Positions 1-11,080 of a stretch of 64,000 nucleotides of DNA are shown piece after piece (within the stretch, counting starts at the first letter, position 1; the number at the start of each line of letters is the position of its first letter). The notes beneath the pieces were generated by a model. It had not been told where the DNA came from and ran no database searches. It was given only the letters and a program-made list of their open reading frames with translations. This DNA comes from Trichosporon coremiiforme. Lineage: Eukaryota > Basidiomycota > Tremellomycetes > Trichosporonales > Trichosporonaceae. The stretch is taken from positions 991,008 through 1,055,007 of the forward strand of contig BCJJ01000005.1 of NCBI GenBank assembly GCA_039545355.1, in the 5' to 3' direction. Made by a program: the position numbers and the translations under genes.

Positions 1-1927
1 CAAGAATCGTCCGCGCCACCCTGGCCAGTCCAGCTGGGGAATGCTCGTCCAAATCCGCCATCGTGAAACTGTCGTTCTCGGATACCCCGATCTCGCTACA
101 GGCGGAAAGAAAGCGGTCGATGTTGGCGCGGATTCGGGCTTCGTCACGGGGCACCTTAACGCGTTGAATGTGAGCGGGCTGTGATGGGAACAACCGGTTG
201 AAAAGGAAACACATGAGGATGCCGTCGCGAACGGCGCTAACAAACACCTTGCGCTCGTGAGCCTTCGCAGTCGCGGTGATGTTGCAAGCCCGCAGCTTGG
301 CCTCCTTGACCTCGAGCGAGACGCCGGACTGCTTGCCACTGAGGATTTCGCCAGAAGCTTCAGCCCAGGAGCTTCCCCAGGAACGTTCCATGCGTGTCAG
401 ATGGCCCAGTCGGTCTTCCGAGATGCGTTTAATCTCGAGGTTGCGTTCCGAAGTCGAGAAGTTGGCGTGACGCAATGCAGGAGTGAGGAGGTAGGTGATG
501 TATGTGCACGCGAACCGGAGGTGGTAATGTTCTTGTGACAGGAGCGAGTGGCGAGGTCCGTCTGGTAGGATAAGGCTAGTCTGAGAGAGACTGAGACTCG
601 TGCGTGAACCGTTGATCAGACTGGAGCGCGAGTGTTGGAAGCTTGATGACGAAAGGCTGTACCCCGCGGGCGATAGCGATGACGCGCTCGGGTTATGCCT
701 GTAAACGGTATTCTGCAGTGTCTGGGCAGACCCGCGAAGCGAGGACGGCTCGCCGTTTGATCCACGGAGTGCTGACTGCGATGGCGGACGCGACAGCGAA
801 GAAGAGGAAGGACGCGACAAACCTCTTGTAGTCACCGGACTGAGATCTGGAAGACCGACGGAGCCGGCTGCGCTGTTGGATCCACTCGAGGGTCGGCTGT
901 TATTCAGGAAATAGGACGAAGTGGGCGTGATAGGGGGCGACAATGTTGACCGCTGGGGCTGAGACAGAATTGATGGTGGCAGCTTTTCAATGGGCCTCAG
1001 TTCATCCTCGGGTGACGTGAGGTCGATGTCGGAAGGCGGCGGTGTTTCAGACGAGTGGGGGGACACTGCACTTGTTGACCGGTTTTTGTGGAAAAGCAAG
1101 GCCAGGGAATGGCGCCCACTCTTCTTCTTCTTGCCCACTGTCGCCGGTTTCTCAACATCATCATCATCTTCGTCAAGCAGATTTTTTCCCTTTCCCTTCT
1201 TTGCTCTCCGAGGTAACGACGGAGTGGAGCGAGACGCCTTCAATAGTGAACGTCCGAGATCACTCTTTCTCGGTGGTGACGGGGACGGCGTTGAGACGGT
1301 GGGTGGAAGAGGGGCGGTGGGGGTGATGATGGAAGATGTCCGGACGGGGATCGAGGATCGGGGGGTTTTTGTGGGGGTGGCTAACACATTTGTCGTGCTT
1401 GATCGAGCGATGGTGTTCGCACGGGCAGCATAGTTCTTGTGTTGGTCATGCTGCTCGCGGAGGTTGGGGATCGACCGTGTCGGTTGCGGTGCCGACGATC
1501 GCTTCCCTGGTCCTCCACCGAGCGCTCGGACAGCCTGCGACGCGGGCTCGGTGATGAAGTTCTTCAGCTTCGACCTGGCGCTCTGCGTCGAGGCCGCTGA
1601 AGACGTCGCTGAGGGGTTCGCCGAGGTCGAGGCTTGCGGCAGGTCAATGTTCGAAGAGGAGAAGGCGGAAAGAAGGTTCGACGAGGAGGCGGCCTTCATG
1701 TCGGGGACGGGAAGGTTGGAAGTCGACGACAAGGCGACCGGCTGGTCGTCGCTCATCAACTTGGAGGGCTTGCGCCAAAGCGACTTCATGCGCCGCGGCG
1801 AGATCGGTGGCGGACGCGTACTGACGTCCGCGGTCTGGGTCGACATTTGCTGCTCCCGGCTATCCGTTGTAGGCGATGGTGTCACCAGCAGATGCGGGGG
1901 CTGCGGTTGGGTGCTCGCGGCAAGCAT
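1..1927 (-). CDS. Calponin-homology domain protein, 3' end off window (possible RhoGEF)
   Basis: One minus-strand frame stays open from an ATG at 1927 to the left edge, about 642 codons, so the C-terminus is missing. Residues 1 to about 480 are Ser/Thr/Pro-rich and disordered, with a basic patch (KKGKGKN) next to an acidic run. From about residue 480 the sequence becomes globular; from about 570 it has the helical pattern of a calponin-homology (CH) fold, with the AVRDGILMCFLFNRLFP and IGVSENDSFTMADL blocks. CH domains bind actin or act as modules in Cdc24-type Rho exchange factors. In fungi a Ser-rich tail followed by a CH domain is often followed by DH-PH domains, but that part lies outside the window, so a RhoGEF role is inference. 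No intron is needed in the visible part. An in-frame ATG at 1846 is an alternative start. Confidence 0.72.
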   Translation of the reverse strand, partial: MLAASTQPQPPHLLVTPSPTTDSREQQMSTQTADVSTRPPPISPRRMKSLWRKPSKLMSDDQPVALSSTSNLPVPDMKAASSSNLLSAFSSSNIDLPQASTSANPSATSSAASTQSARSKLKNFITEPASQAVRALGGGPGKRSSAPQPTRSIPNLREQHDQHKNYAARANTIARSSTTNVLATPTKTPRSSIPVRTSSIITPTAPLPPTVSTPSPSPPRKSDLGRSLLKASRSTPSLPRRAKKGKGKNLLDEDDDDVEKPATVGKKKKSGRHSLALLFHKNRSTSAVSPHSSETPPPSDIDLTSPEDELRPIEKLPPSILSQPQRSTLSPPITPTSSYFLNNSRPSSGSNSAAGSVGLPDLSPVTTRGLSRPSSSSLSRPPSQSALRGSNGEPSSLRGSAQTLQNTVYRHNPSASSLSPAGYSLSSSSFQHSRSSLINGSRTSLSLSQTSLILPDGPRHSLLSQEHYHLRFACTYITYLLTPALRHANFSTSERNLEIKRISEDRLGHLTRMERSWGSSWAEASGEILSGKQSGVSLEVKEAKLRACNITATAKAHERKVFVSAVRDGILMCFLFNRLFPSQPAHIQRVKVPRDEARIRANIDRFLSACSEIGVSENDSFTMADLDEHSPAGLARVARTIL

Positions 1928-3039
1928 GAGAAGAGAGATCAAAAGACTTGACCGTCGAGCAAGCGTTCATGGACTCTTGATGAGATGTCGGTGGAGAGAA
2001 TGGCGGGGATTAAAACACTGCTGCCGGCAGATGAGGTTGCGCTTCCTCTTGCTGTCAGCTGGCCGTCGGTGCGGGGAAGAACTCACCTCACAACCTTCAG
2101 CCGCTTTCAAACTGGACGTGACTGCAGTGCACGGGCTGTGATCTGCACAAGGGCGTTAGCATCTGTTACGAAACACGGAGCCCAGGTATGGAAACGCGCG
2201 TACGTGCACAGGCTAGTCACGAAGAACGAATGAAGGAAGACAGAATAGTGATGGAATGAAAGCATGTCCGGCCTGACAAGACTGATTCAGTCCCGAGACG
2301 TGCTGAGTTCGAGGATCTCGAGGCGCGCGACAGCAGCACCGACCGCCTGTTCACCCTAGACGGAAGCGCAACTCGGCGTCTCTAATAGGGTGCGGGGCGG
2401 CGCGGCTTGCTGAGTGGGGCACACTGGACCGTCGATTGTCAAACGGAGGAAGGACACCCTGAGACAGCGACGGGACTCGAGGAAGACAAAGTCCTACGTC
2501 TGGCAAAAGACAGATGAAGCAGTGAAGCAGGCGCTGCAAAGCGATACCGCGATACTACGAGACCGTGGAAGGGGACCCTCTTCGCACGAAGGCGTTCACG
2601 CGTGCACAACGAAGTCACGGGGAACAATAGCGCACACCTCGGCAGGCGCGATGCAGAGGCGCAGAAAGGTGGTGGGGAAGACGCGCCCTCTCTTTGTCTC
2701 GCTTGTCCGGATCTGGCTGCTTCCGGGGGGTTTCACCCGCGCCGCAAGTCGCATCGCGTGCCGTGCGGAGGAAGGAGGAATTCGATACTCACCAGAGCGT
2801 TATGCCTTGTATGCGTTGAGTTCGCGGGTGCGTAGATGTCACAGTTTCCGAATGCGCGTTCGTCGCAGATCGCAGATTCACAGTCGGGAGAAAGGTCGAC
2901 TGTGTGCTGGGTCGAGCTGAGTGAGAACGCACGGAGGAAGAAAGAGGGTGGGAGGAAGAAGGGGGGAAGGGGGACAATGTCGCGGCCAGGCGGTGGGCTG
3001 TTACGGCGTCGTGGCCGAGTAGCTGAGGGAGACGACAGT

Positions 3040-3078
3040 CGTCGATGTCGATGTCGATGTCGACGAAGACGAAGACGG
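3040..3078. repeat. GTCGAT/GACGAA microsatellite
   Basis: Short tandem run of GTCGAT units changing into GACGAA units, in non-coding sequence upstream of the CH-domain gene. Confidence 0.7.
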
Positions 3079-3322
3079 GGATGAGATGTCGGTGTCGCCT
3101 GGGCAGAATGTGTCTAGAAGATGGGGACTGGGTGGTATGCACAATGCAGAGACGAAGGGATAGTGAGAGGAAATGAGCTGGGTGCTGGGCTGAATGGGTG
3201 GACTGGACCGGTTGGGCTGGTTGGGCTGGTTGTGCTGGGTGGTGGATCAGGATTGTAGGCGCTGCCGAACGGCCATGACTGAAGGCGCACAGGGGAGAGG
3301 GCCAACAGAAGGGCCAGCAGCT

Positions 3323-3350
3323 AGTACGGCCAGTACGGCCAGTACGGCCA
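3323..3350. repeat. AGTACGGCC tandem repeat, three copies
   Basis: Three adjacent copies of a 9-bp unit in non-coding sequence. A related GGTTGGGCT repeat lies about 110 bp before it. Confidence 0.7.
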
Positions 3351-3586
3351 GGAGGGCTAGCCAGGATCAGGACACGACAAAAGTCGCTCTAGACGCTCAG
3401 CGCTCGACAACCAGGGAGACCAGGAAGAGGGCGTAGGGAACCGACGAGGGGCAGCGCGGGGGGAGCCAAGCGAAGGAACCCCAGACGAAGCAGGAGGGCC
3501 TCGGGGCGTCGAGGGCGCAAGGGACCAGCAGGGATGGACAGGGTCCCAGGGAACCCGCGGTGGCCACGAGGCGAGAAAGGCCGGCA

Positions 3587-3629
3587 GATGCAGCTGAGCA
3601 ACTGGAGTCGAACCCTCGCTCAGGGCATC
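3587..3629. other. Imperfect hairpin with a tRNA B-box-like loop
   Basis: Arms 3587-3599 and 3618-3629 pair as GATGC..CTGAGC with GCTCAG.GCATC. The 18-nt loop contains, on the minus strand, GGTTCGACTCC, a perfect match to the RNA polymerase III B-box consensus. The flanks cannot form a tRNA T-stem or acceptor stem, so this is not a functional tRNA. It could be a tRNA-derived remnant or chance. Confidence 0.4.
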
Positions 3630-6527
3630 CCACAGGGGGTTTACGTGAGCTGTCTTAAGGGTCCAACCTACCCGTCCATCATTGATATCTGCCAATTCAC
3701 CATCCATCAAACTAATTATCCTATTAGTCGTCGTCAAGCATTAGCACCCACCAAGTCGAACACAGCGTTGTAATCCTGTCCCTCTACCTCTCATCTCTCT
3801 GTGCTGCTCAGGACTTTTTCTCCGTCCCACCGAGCAAGCACCCTGTCCTCGCTCACAATCTCCCTTCCACTCGCCCTCGCCACCGGCTACGACTGCCCCG
3901 ACTGACTGACAGACTGACGCAAGGACACTCATGACAGATGACCCAGATGGCCCCCGTAGCCGGTAGGTAGTCAGTGAGCCGTACCAACGCGAAACGCGCG
4001 GATCCCGCTGACCCGGATGAAGATTGTTTGAGGGCGTCTTGTCGCGCGTGTGGCACGGCACGACTCTATCGCCGCACCTCGTCCTGGAACGCAAGGTGTG
4101 CCGAACCCCTTTCACGCCACGACGCAGCCCCCACGTCGCATCTCATCTCGTGTTGTGTCCGTCGTGTCTGATGCGCATGCGCGCATGCTCCTGCCATACT
4201 ACCAGGTACTCACAGGAACTGGCAGGAACGGGAGTGAGGCACTCACGGTCGTGCAGCCGTGAGCCCTGCCATGTCTCCAACCTCCGTGCCTCCGAGCGTC
4301 TATGCCAGTGCCACGAGTTCCACGCCGAGTACCTGAAGCATGTTAGGATACGCGGGCCTTTCTTCTGCGTTCCTGCGCGCGGCCAGAACTCGTAGACTCG
4401 GCCCAATGTGAGTTCATCAGTTCCACAGGCGGTACAGTTCGAAGGGTCGCTGCACCTCCGTACTGTACCTCCGGGCCTGGCGGGTGCGTCTTGAGGCTGC
4501 GGACACAGACGGACCTGGCGAAGATACAGTTGGATTTGTGCTTTCATTCCACCACGTGTCGGAATATTTGAATATTACATTTCCTGCTACTTATCTCGCC
4601 CATCGGTCCTCGGTTCGTGGCAACGACATGCGTTTGTAAGGCGTACGAAACCTCATCCTGCGCTGAAAGCCAACCCGCGCGCAGACGGGTACGCGTCCGT
4701 GCATTCACGGACCGGCATGCCGACATCGCCCAGTTTCCCAATCCACAGAAAACGTCCGGCGTACCCTCATGGTTGCCGTTCAACCCTCGGAGCAAGGGTA
4801 CTCGCCGTGCCTCTCTCCGCTGAAAAGACGGAATTGGCTTCTGGATGGGTCGCCTAAAGGTTTGCGGGTCTGCGTCTATGGGTCGACCCTCTCGGTGTGG
4901 AGCTTGCAGGAACTGGATTCACGCAGAACCCCTGACTCTGGATTGTGTTGATTTGTATTTCTGCTGGTACAGATTTGGAAGACGAGATCATCCAGGTTAG
5001 GTTTTCTGCGCTTGTTCCGCTTCCTCCGCTCATTCTAAAGGCGTCGTCGGCGTGCGCCGCGGCACCGGCGCAAGCGTGAACGTTCTGCCAGGTACGCAGG
5101 CGACAGGTTTTGCACCGAGCTGTGCTCGTGGTCGTTGAATTCCAGTCATGGGCCGATGACATCTTGTTCCCCAACAGCACGGCCCGAGGAACCCAAACGA
5201 GCCTACGTGCCACGAGAGTGCACCGATGTCCTCGGCCGCCAACTGCTCCATCATGCGCTGCAGTGGTCGGCCTGGGCTTCATTGTAGAGAAGCCCTGAAC
5301 CATGCGTTCCCGCAGCTAGCGCTGGCCCAGTTGGCGAGATCAGGTTTACGCACTCCTGTTTTTCCGTGCTGATCCCCAAACCCTTGAACATTTCCTGACA
5401 GGGAGGTGGCGCGGATGTAGCACCTTTCTGTGCCAGCGGCGTAGCGAGCTGCACACTTGTCCCGATCTCTTCTGCGAGCTGCAAGCCAAACCATCCAACC
5501 ACATCGCACGCACCACGATCAGTGTTCGATTGCGACTGCGTGCCACTGAGCCACCGATAAGGCCGCGTCCATGACTGGCTCAGACCCGCCCCGCACCCCC
5601 GCCCCCGCATGTAAACGGCGAGTGCAAAGGTTTCGCAGATTCGACACATACCTCGCCTACGTTGATTGAATTGATCACGGGTGCGCCGGGCAAGGGCGCC
5701 TGGGTACGCTGGCGTCAGCCGGGGTAGCCGGCCGGGCGCCCCGGACCTGGGGTGAAACCTCGGCTTGAACCTCGAAATTTGGTGCGATTTGCTTAGACGT
5801 GCTAGCGTGCAGCCGCAGCTTCAGCCCCGACGCCGCATCAGACGCCAAAGAGCCGCCTGAGTCTCTCACAATACACCTAGTCTGCACACCAGAACGCCAA
5901 GGCGCCATTCCAGCCGTGCGCTCCATGATCTCCAGGATGCGCCCAGTATCGTTCGATCGGGCCTGAGGTTCGGGTGAATTTTCCCATACTGTGGTCCCCA
6001 TCACTTCGACGATGCTCTGGCACTAACAAGTGATGCATGAGCGCCGAGGTTGATGGAAGCGGAATGTCCCCACGCCGCACAGATCAGCATGCTGCTTCCC
6101 CATATATTTCATCAATGACGCATGGGTCATTGGCGGCGAGCTGTTGCAAGCGCAGCTGATCGCAAGCGCCCAGTGGATCATCGCATTATCAATCACGAGG
6201 AGGAGCAAGGAGTAGTGGGCCGGATCTGGCCACGGCCTCGACTGAATGCAAGGTGACTCCCCGGGTTCCATTCAAAATGTCCAGCCCGTTTCACAATGAA
6301 ATGCACAAGCAAAGACCCAAACGTTGCAACGTGCCTGCATCTGCGACTTTGCACGGTTGAGTAGTGTGGGAACGTCAAACACGCTAGACCAGCCACGCGC
6401 CGGCAGGCACTCGCACAAACCGCACTTACGAGAGGGGCGCCGACCTGACTCAGGTGCGCGACTGACTTCTCGTGTGAGCTGAACCGGATGTCTCTTCTGC
6501 ATGGCGACGAGACAGACATCAGGTGAC

Positions 6528-6587
6528 ACAAACAACAAACAAACAACAAACAAACAACAAACAAACAACAAACAAACAAACAACAAA
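6528..6587. repeat. (ACAA)n microsatellite
   Basis: About 60 bp of alternating AAAC/AAC units in the gene-poor region. It creates the hydrophobic run (CLLFVCCLF) seen in a spurious minus-strand frame. Confidence 0.85.
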
Positions 6588-9500
6588 CCCGGCATGACTC
6601 TGCGCTCCTGGGCTGGGCTCGGGTCAGCGGCGTCTGCGCAGCAATGTGCAGAGCAGCCTGCACAGCTACGTGCGACATGGCGAGGTGAATACATGAATCT
6701 AAATTTGCTCTCTTGTCCTCTCCGACGTCCCCAACATGCCGAACATGACAATGGCATGAATGCTGAATGCGTTGCGTAAGGCGCGGCAGTCACTGCGTAC
6801 ATGACAATGACTACACTCAATAGCCGTCCGTGCTGAATACATTGAATGCGTGAAACGGTTCTGACACACCACCACAGTCGACACATCGACCCCTCTTTGC
6901 CCCTAGTGTCTCGTCGCCAGTCTTGCATTTGGCTCATCTTTGTACACGCTGCATTTGTTAAGTTCCGAAAGCTACTGCGCTCGCGTCGAGCCTCCTCGGT
7001 GGGCCTGGTAGGGCCGGGGCAGACTCGGATGGCCGCGGGAAATGCAGAACGAAAAGATGCTCGCCTCTCCACTGTTCCTCTACGCTCCGGAAAGCGACCA
7101 AACGGGGTCTCCTCGCCCAAAACAGCAAAGGCGCTGGACCTGACTCGCCCTGTTCGTCCTGCTTTAGTCATATAGATCTGCCTCGGAGCAGGGGGAAGCC
7201 TGAAATGGCGGGAGCTCCCCGCCGCGACCTGGGGGTGTGGTAACTTGCCGGCGCTGCCGTATGCCAGCGGGGACTTGCTTCTTGTGCCTTCAGCGGACTC
7301 AGTGTCTCGGACGCAGCACGGAGAGCGGGCATCGGTTCGGCGCAGGCACTGGACTGGCCGGCACCATGTGAGTCACAGGACGACGCCGCAGCACTCGGAC
7401 ATCAGCCGGATCTCAAACCGAATAACACCGTCGCGCAGTACCTTGCCATGCAAGTGGAGCACGTCGTGTGATGCTGTTGTTTTGGGGATGGCGGAATGTC
7501 ACTCGTATACTTGAATTCCCAGCAGGCTCGGAGATCTGGGGCAAGCACGCTCCGTATGGGGAACAGGAGCGTTGGGACGCTCGTCATGACCGCGTTCACC
7601 GGCATGCATGACCGCGCCAACCACAGTCCCCAGCACATGGCAGAGGGGTTCCGTCAAGGAACCGAAACCCACTTTCGTGCGCGGTGCTGTAATCTCCCCT
7701 CCTGGGACCCGCTGGGTCGCTGTTATCCGCGGTGCCGAAACGTATGCGATTCAGTAAGCCTCCTCCTCTTTGGCCAGCGAGATACCAGGATGTGCGCGTA
7801 TCATGTGATGGCTACTGTTTACAATCTGAGCGTGGGAGTGAGAGAGAGGATGCGGTGCTTCCCGCTTGTACTGCAGCGGATAACGAGAAGTGGCGTAGTG
7901 GTATCTTCGAATGCGCGGGAGGCTTCGAGAGGCTTCAGCACGTCTCCGAGCCGCTGCCGCTATCCGGACCAGTGCTGGCCTGCCTTTGCATGAGCCCACT
8001 CAGTGTTCATTACAACTTCCAAGCACTTGCGATCCGAATCCACGGACGCGGTGAGCGCGGCAACCGCATTTCTGCGTCCCTGCTCCGTTCCGCTCATCTA
8101 CCCTCGGACCCTCTCAGCGCGCTCACGTATCTGCAGTTAGCACTCCGGAATTGCAAGTGTGCGCCACGATGCCGTTGGCCCGCCGCGCGGCGCCCGCGCC
8201 ACAGCACACCGAGCGTACGGAGCGCACCGAGCTCTCGGAGTCGAACCTGCGCTACGTGCTACTGCCCGAGCCCGTCGCCCTGCCGCAACTCACCCTTGCG
8301 CTAGCGCCAGCAAAGTTTAGCGCACTGGATGGATACAGTCTGATGCATGCATCTTATGCATCTTCCCTGCTGCACTGAACTTACATTTACGCATCTTACG
8401 TTTGCGGTTGTGATAGCCATGTCGCCACTGAGCCACCGGATTATGGGCGGGGAGCCTCAGTGGGGTACCGTTGCGCGGGGCGGGCGCATGATCGCGATCA
8501 CTGGACCTCCCGTGCCCGCCGAGCACAACACCGGCACCGATGTGCTCGCCCGACAGACCTCATCCGATAGACCGAGAACCGGCGCCAAATTGCTGAGCAA
8601 ACTTTCGACTGCGTGTGGCAGGGGCCCGGCTTCGCCATCGACTCGGCTTCAAAAGGCTCTGTCGCTGACCCATGCGCGGCTCAAAGAGGGTCCCCCGCCT
8701 TCCGCCTACCGCATAGTGGGAGCGCAGTACATAGGTCTGCGTGAGAAAGCCGTTAACCCAGTGCTGCACACCCGCCCTCGGGCACCAATCGCATTCCGAG
8801 GGGTTGTTGGAATGCAAACCAGCCCGATGAGCAAGCATGAGACTGGGCATCAGTGTCGTTCGATAATGACCGCCGGGCTGAGCAGAGCAATCTCAATCAT
8901 CAAGCAAGCTGATATAAGTAAGCTGTCTGACCTAGTTCCGACGGAAGCCAGGGCAGCTCTGTTTCCAGTGTTAAGATCTGATCAGTCAGACGCGATCCAG
9001 TGGTGCGCGATAGACCGGAGGGTGATAAGCAGATCACACACCTGCCCGCCCCCGGACCCGACCAGTGCTAGCGTTCCAGTTATCGCACCCGATTCTGCAT
9101 CACGCTTCACAGTTCGCAGAGAAGAAAAAGAACTCCGCGTGACGGCGATGCCCCCCGCTGAGCTCCTCGCTTGCACGTCACGGCGCCGCGTACTCCATTC
9201 ATTTGAGTGTGCTCTTGTGATCGGCGAGTTTTACACTTTCCGCTCTGCATTCTGACCAAATACTGACGGAATGGGCTCGCACGTGTTTTTCGTGGTTGAT
9301 GGCTGCTGATTGCGGAGTGCGCGGAGTATCGGTGACTGATATTCGGCGTGCTGACAAAGAGATGGCCTCGGCGAGAGCCCAAAACGTCCCCGAAGCGACT
9401 GATTACGAGCTGCGCTTGACACTTCCGACGCCAACAGCGCCATCGGACGCCCACTGGACGCCCTGTGGCCAATGAGAAGCTTGCAATCAGCCTTGGCTGA

Positions 9501-9685
9501 AAACGTCGGTGTCTTGATCCCTTGCCCGACGGCCACCCATAATTTCAGCCGGTTGGGTGTGTGAGCTGTGCCTGGGAGATACCGCGAGAGTTATTATCAG
9601 CGCGTCACTTTGTGTCCTGCTTTGCTTCTTGGCTTCGCTTATTTCACCACAATCACACTTGTCTGCATAGGTCAATTCAAGCACC

Positions 9686-11000
9686 ATGTCGGACGTCAAG
9701 AACATTGTCATCATTGGAGGTGAGCTCGACGCCCGCGGAGTGGAGCTGACACCCCAGCCTCGGCTGCTGGTCACAACGTCGCCAATGGCATCGCGGACAG
9801 CTTGCCTGAGAACTACCGTGTCATCATCGTCGAGCGCAACACGTACGTCGTCTGGTCTCCTGCGACTGTGCGCCAGATTGTCGTTCCCGGCTGGGAGGAC
9901 AAGAACTTTGAGGTCGAGGTGAAGCAGGAGCGTTTCTTCCCCGCCGGTTCGCGGCACCAGGTGCTCAGCCCCAACTCGGTCGTCGAGCTGAAGAAGAATT
10001 CTGTTGTCCTCGAGAAGCCGTTCGAGGGCTCGACCGAGCTCCCCTTCGAGGTAAGCCTTCCGCAATCTGTCAAAGCTGACGATATCAGAAGTGCGTTATC
10101 GCCACGGGAGCCCAGCAGCCGCCGCCGATCGGCGCCCAGCCCGGCAGCAGCATTGAGGACTTCAAGACGCACCTGCGCGAGATGCAGGATGCGTTCAAGA
10201 AGGCGCAGAAGATCCTCGTCATCGGTGGGGGCACCGTCGGTGTCGAGGTCACGGGCGAGCTCACGACCCAATACCCCGGTAAGGCGATCACGATCGTGCA
10301 CGACGACCCGGCCGGTCTGCTTGGTCCGACACCGCGCTCCAAGCCCGAGGACGAATTCTACCAGGCTCCGACATACGGCAAGCTCTCCGTGTCTCTCGAG
10401 AAGCAGCTGGCCGCGCGCGGCGTCGACGTCGTGCTCGGCGAGCTCGTCGACCTGCCCCAGGGCACCAAGTCGGGCCTGCTGGACAGGATGACGACATTCA
10501 AGACGAAGAGCGGCAAGGAGCTCGAGGCCGACTGCGTCTTCGTGTCGATTGATAACCGCGCCAACTCGCAGATCGTCAAGGCGGCTGACCCCGGCGCTCT
10601 GTCCGATGTCCAAAGTCGCGTGCTCGTCGACGACTTCTTCCGCGTCCGTGCGTCCAGCGACGACTCCCCCATGGCTGGCGAGTACTACGCGCTCGGCGAT
10701 GTCAGTGCCATCCCTGACTGGAAGACGATCGTGTGCGTCCAGAACCAGTCGCCGGTACTTGCCAAGAACATCCTGGCCGAGATCAAGGGACACGCGCCGA
10801 CGGCGTACAAGCCCTCGCCCCAAACCGCCATCTGCGTCCCGCTCGGCACCGAGGGCGGAGCAGGCGTCATCCCCGTCTGCAACTGGTTCGAGATCCCTAT
10901 GCCTGGGTTCATCATGGGCATGAAGTCCAAGGACTTCTTCTCGAGCAAGTCGTTCTTCCCCCGCTTCAAGGGCGACGAGAAGCTCTCCTTCTCTGGCTAA
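9686..11000 (+). CDS. AIF-like FAD/NADH oxidoreductase (AIFM2/AMID type)
   Basis: Three exons, 9686-9719, 9758-10050 and 10089-11000, give 412 residues. Introns are 38 nt each with GTGAGC/GTAAGC donors. The start is the ATG after GCACC. Exon 1 joins exon 2 to make the FAD-binding turn VIIGASAAGHNVA. A second Rossmann motif, VIGGGTVGVEVTGEL, lies at about residues 146-160 and binds NAD(P)H. YALGDVSAI near residue 335 is the usual FAD-contact segment. The protein lacks an obvious cleavable targeting peptide, like AIFM2-type enzymes, which reduce quinones with NADH at membranes. The exact acceptor cannot be read from sequence. It converges with the next minus-strand gene, with 80 bp between the stops. 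Confidence 0.9.
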
Positions 11001-11080
11001 GCCACCACCGTTTCACGCACAATACACATAGATGCGACCTCATTGTACTCCTCTAGATTCTCATGCATTGTTTATACGTA

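Larger units (their letters stand above)
1928..9685. other. Gene-poor region, 7.8 kb
   Basis: No frame here has protein-like composition joined to usable splice sites. The region serves at least as upstream DNA of the CH-domain gene (minus) and the AIF-like gene (plus). It holds simple repeats listed separately, a hairpin at 3587-3629, and two open frames of about 300 codons (6272-7171 minus, 8347-9255 plus) that I reject as chance. A 15-bp word (GCCACTGAGCCACCG) occurs near 5550 and again near 8427. No tRNA or rRNA was recognised. Confidence 0.5.

Noticed and set aside
3587..3720. Possible minus-strand tRNA-Leu
   Set aside because: A B-box and a TTAA-containing loop are present, but the T-stem has only two pairs and no acceptor stem can form.
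6272..7171. Minus-strand open frame of 299 codons
   Set aside because: It passes straight through the (ACAA)n microsatellite, is Cys/Arg-rich and has no splice partners or motif.
8347..9255. Plus-strand ATG frame of 302 codons
   Set aside because: Its composition is near random for this GC content, with no domain, repeat or membrane pattern. RNA data could overturn this.
9813..10823. Minus-strand open frame of 336 codons
   Set aside because: Antisense to the AIF-like gene, with no domain of its own.
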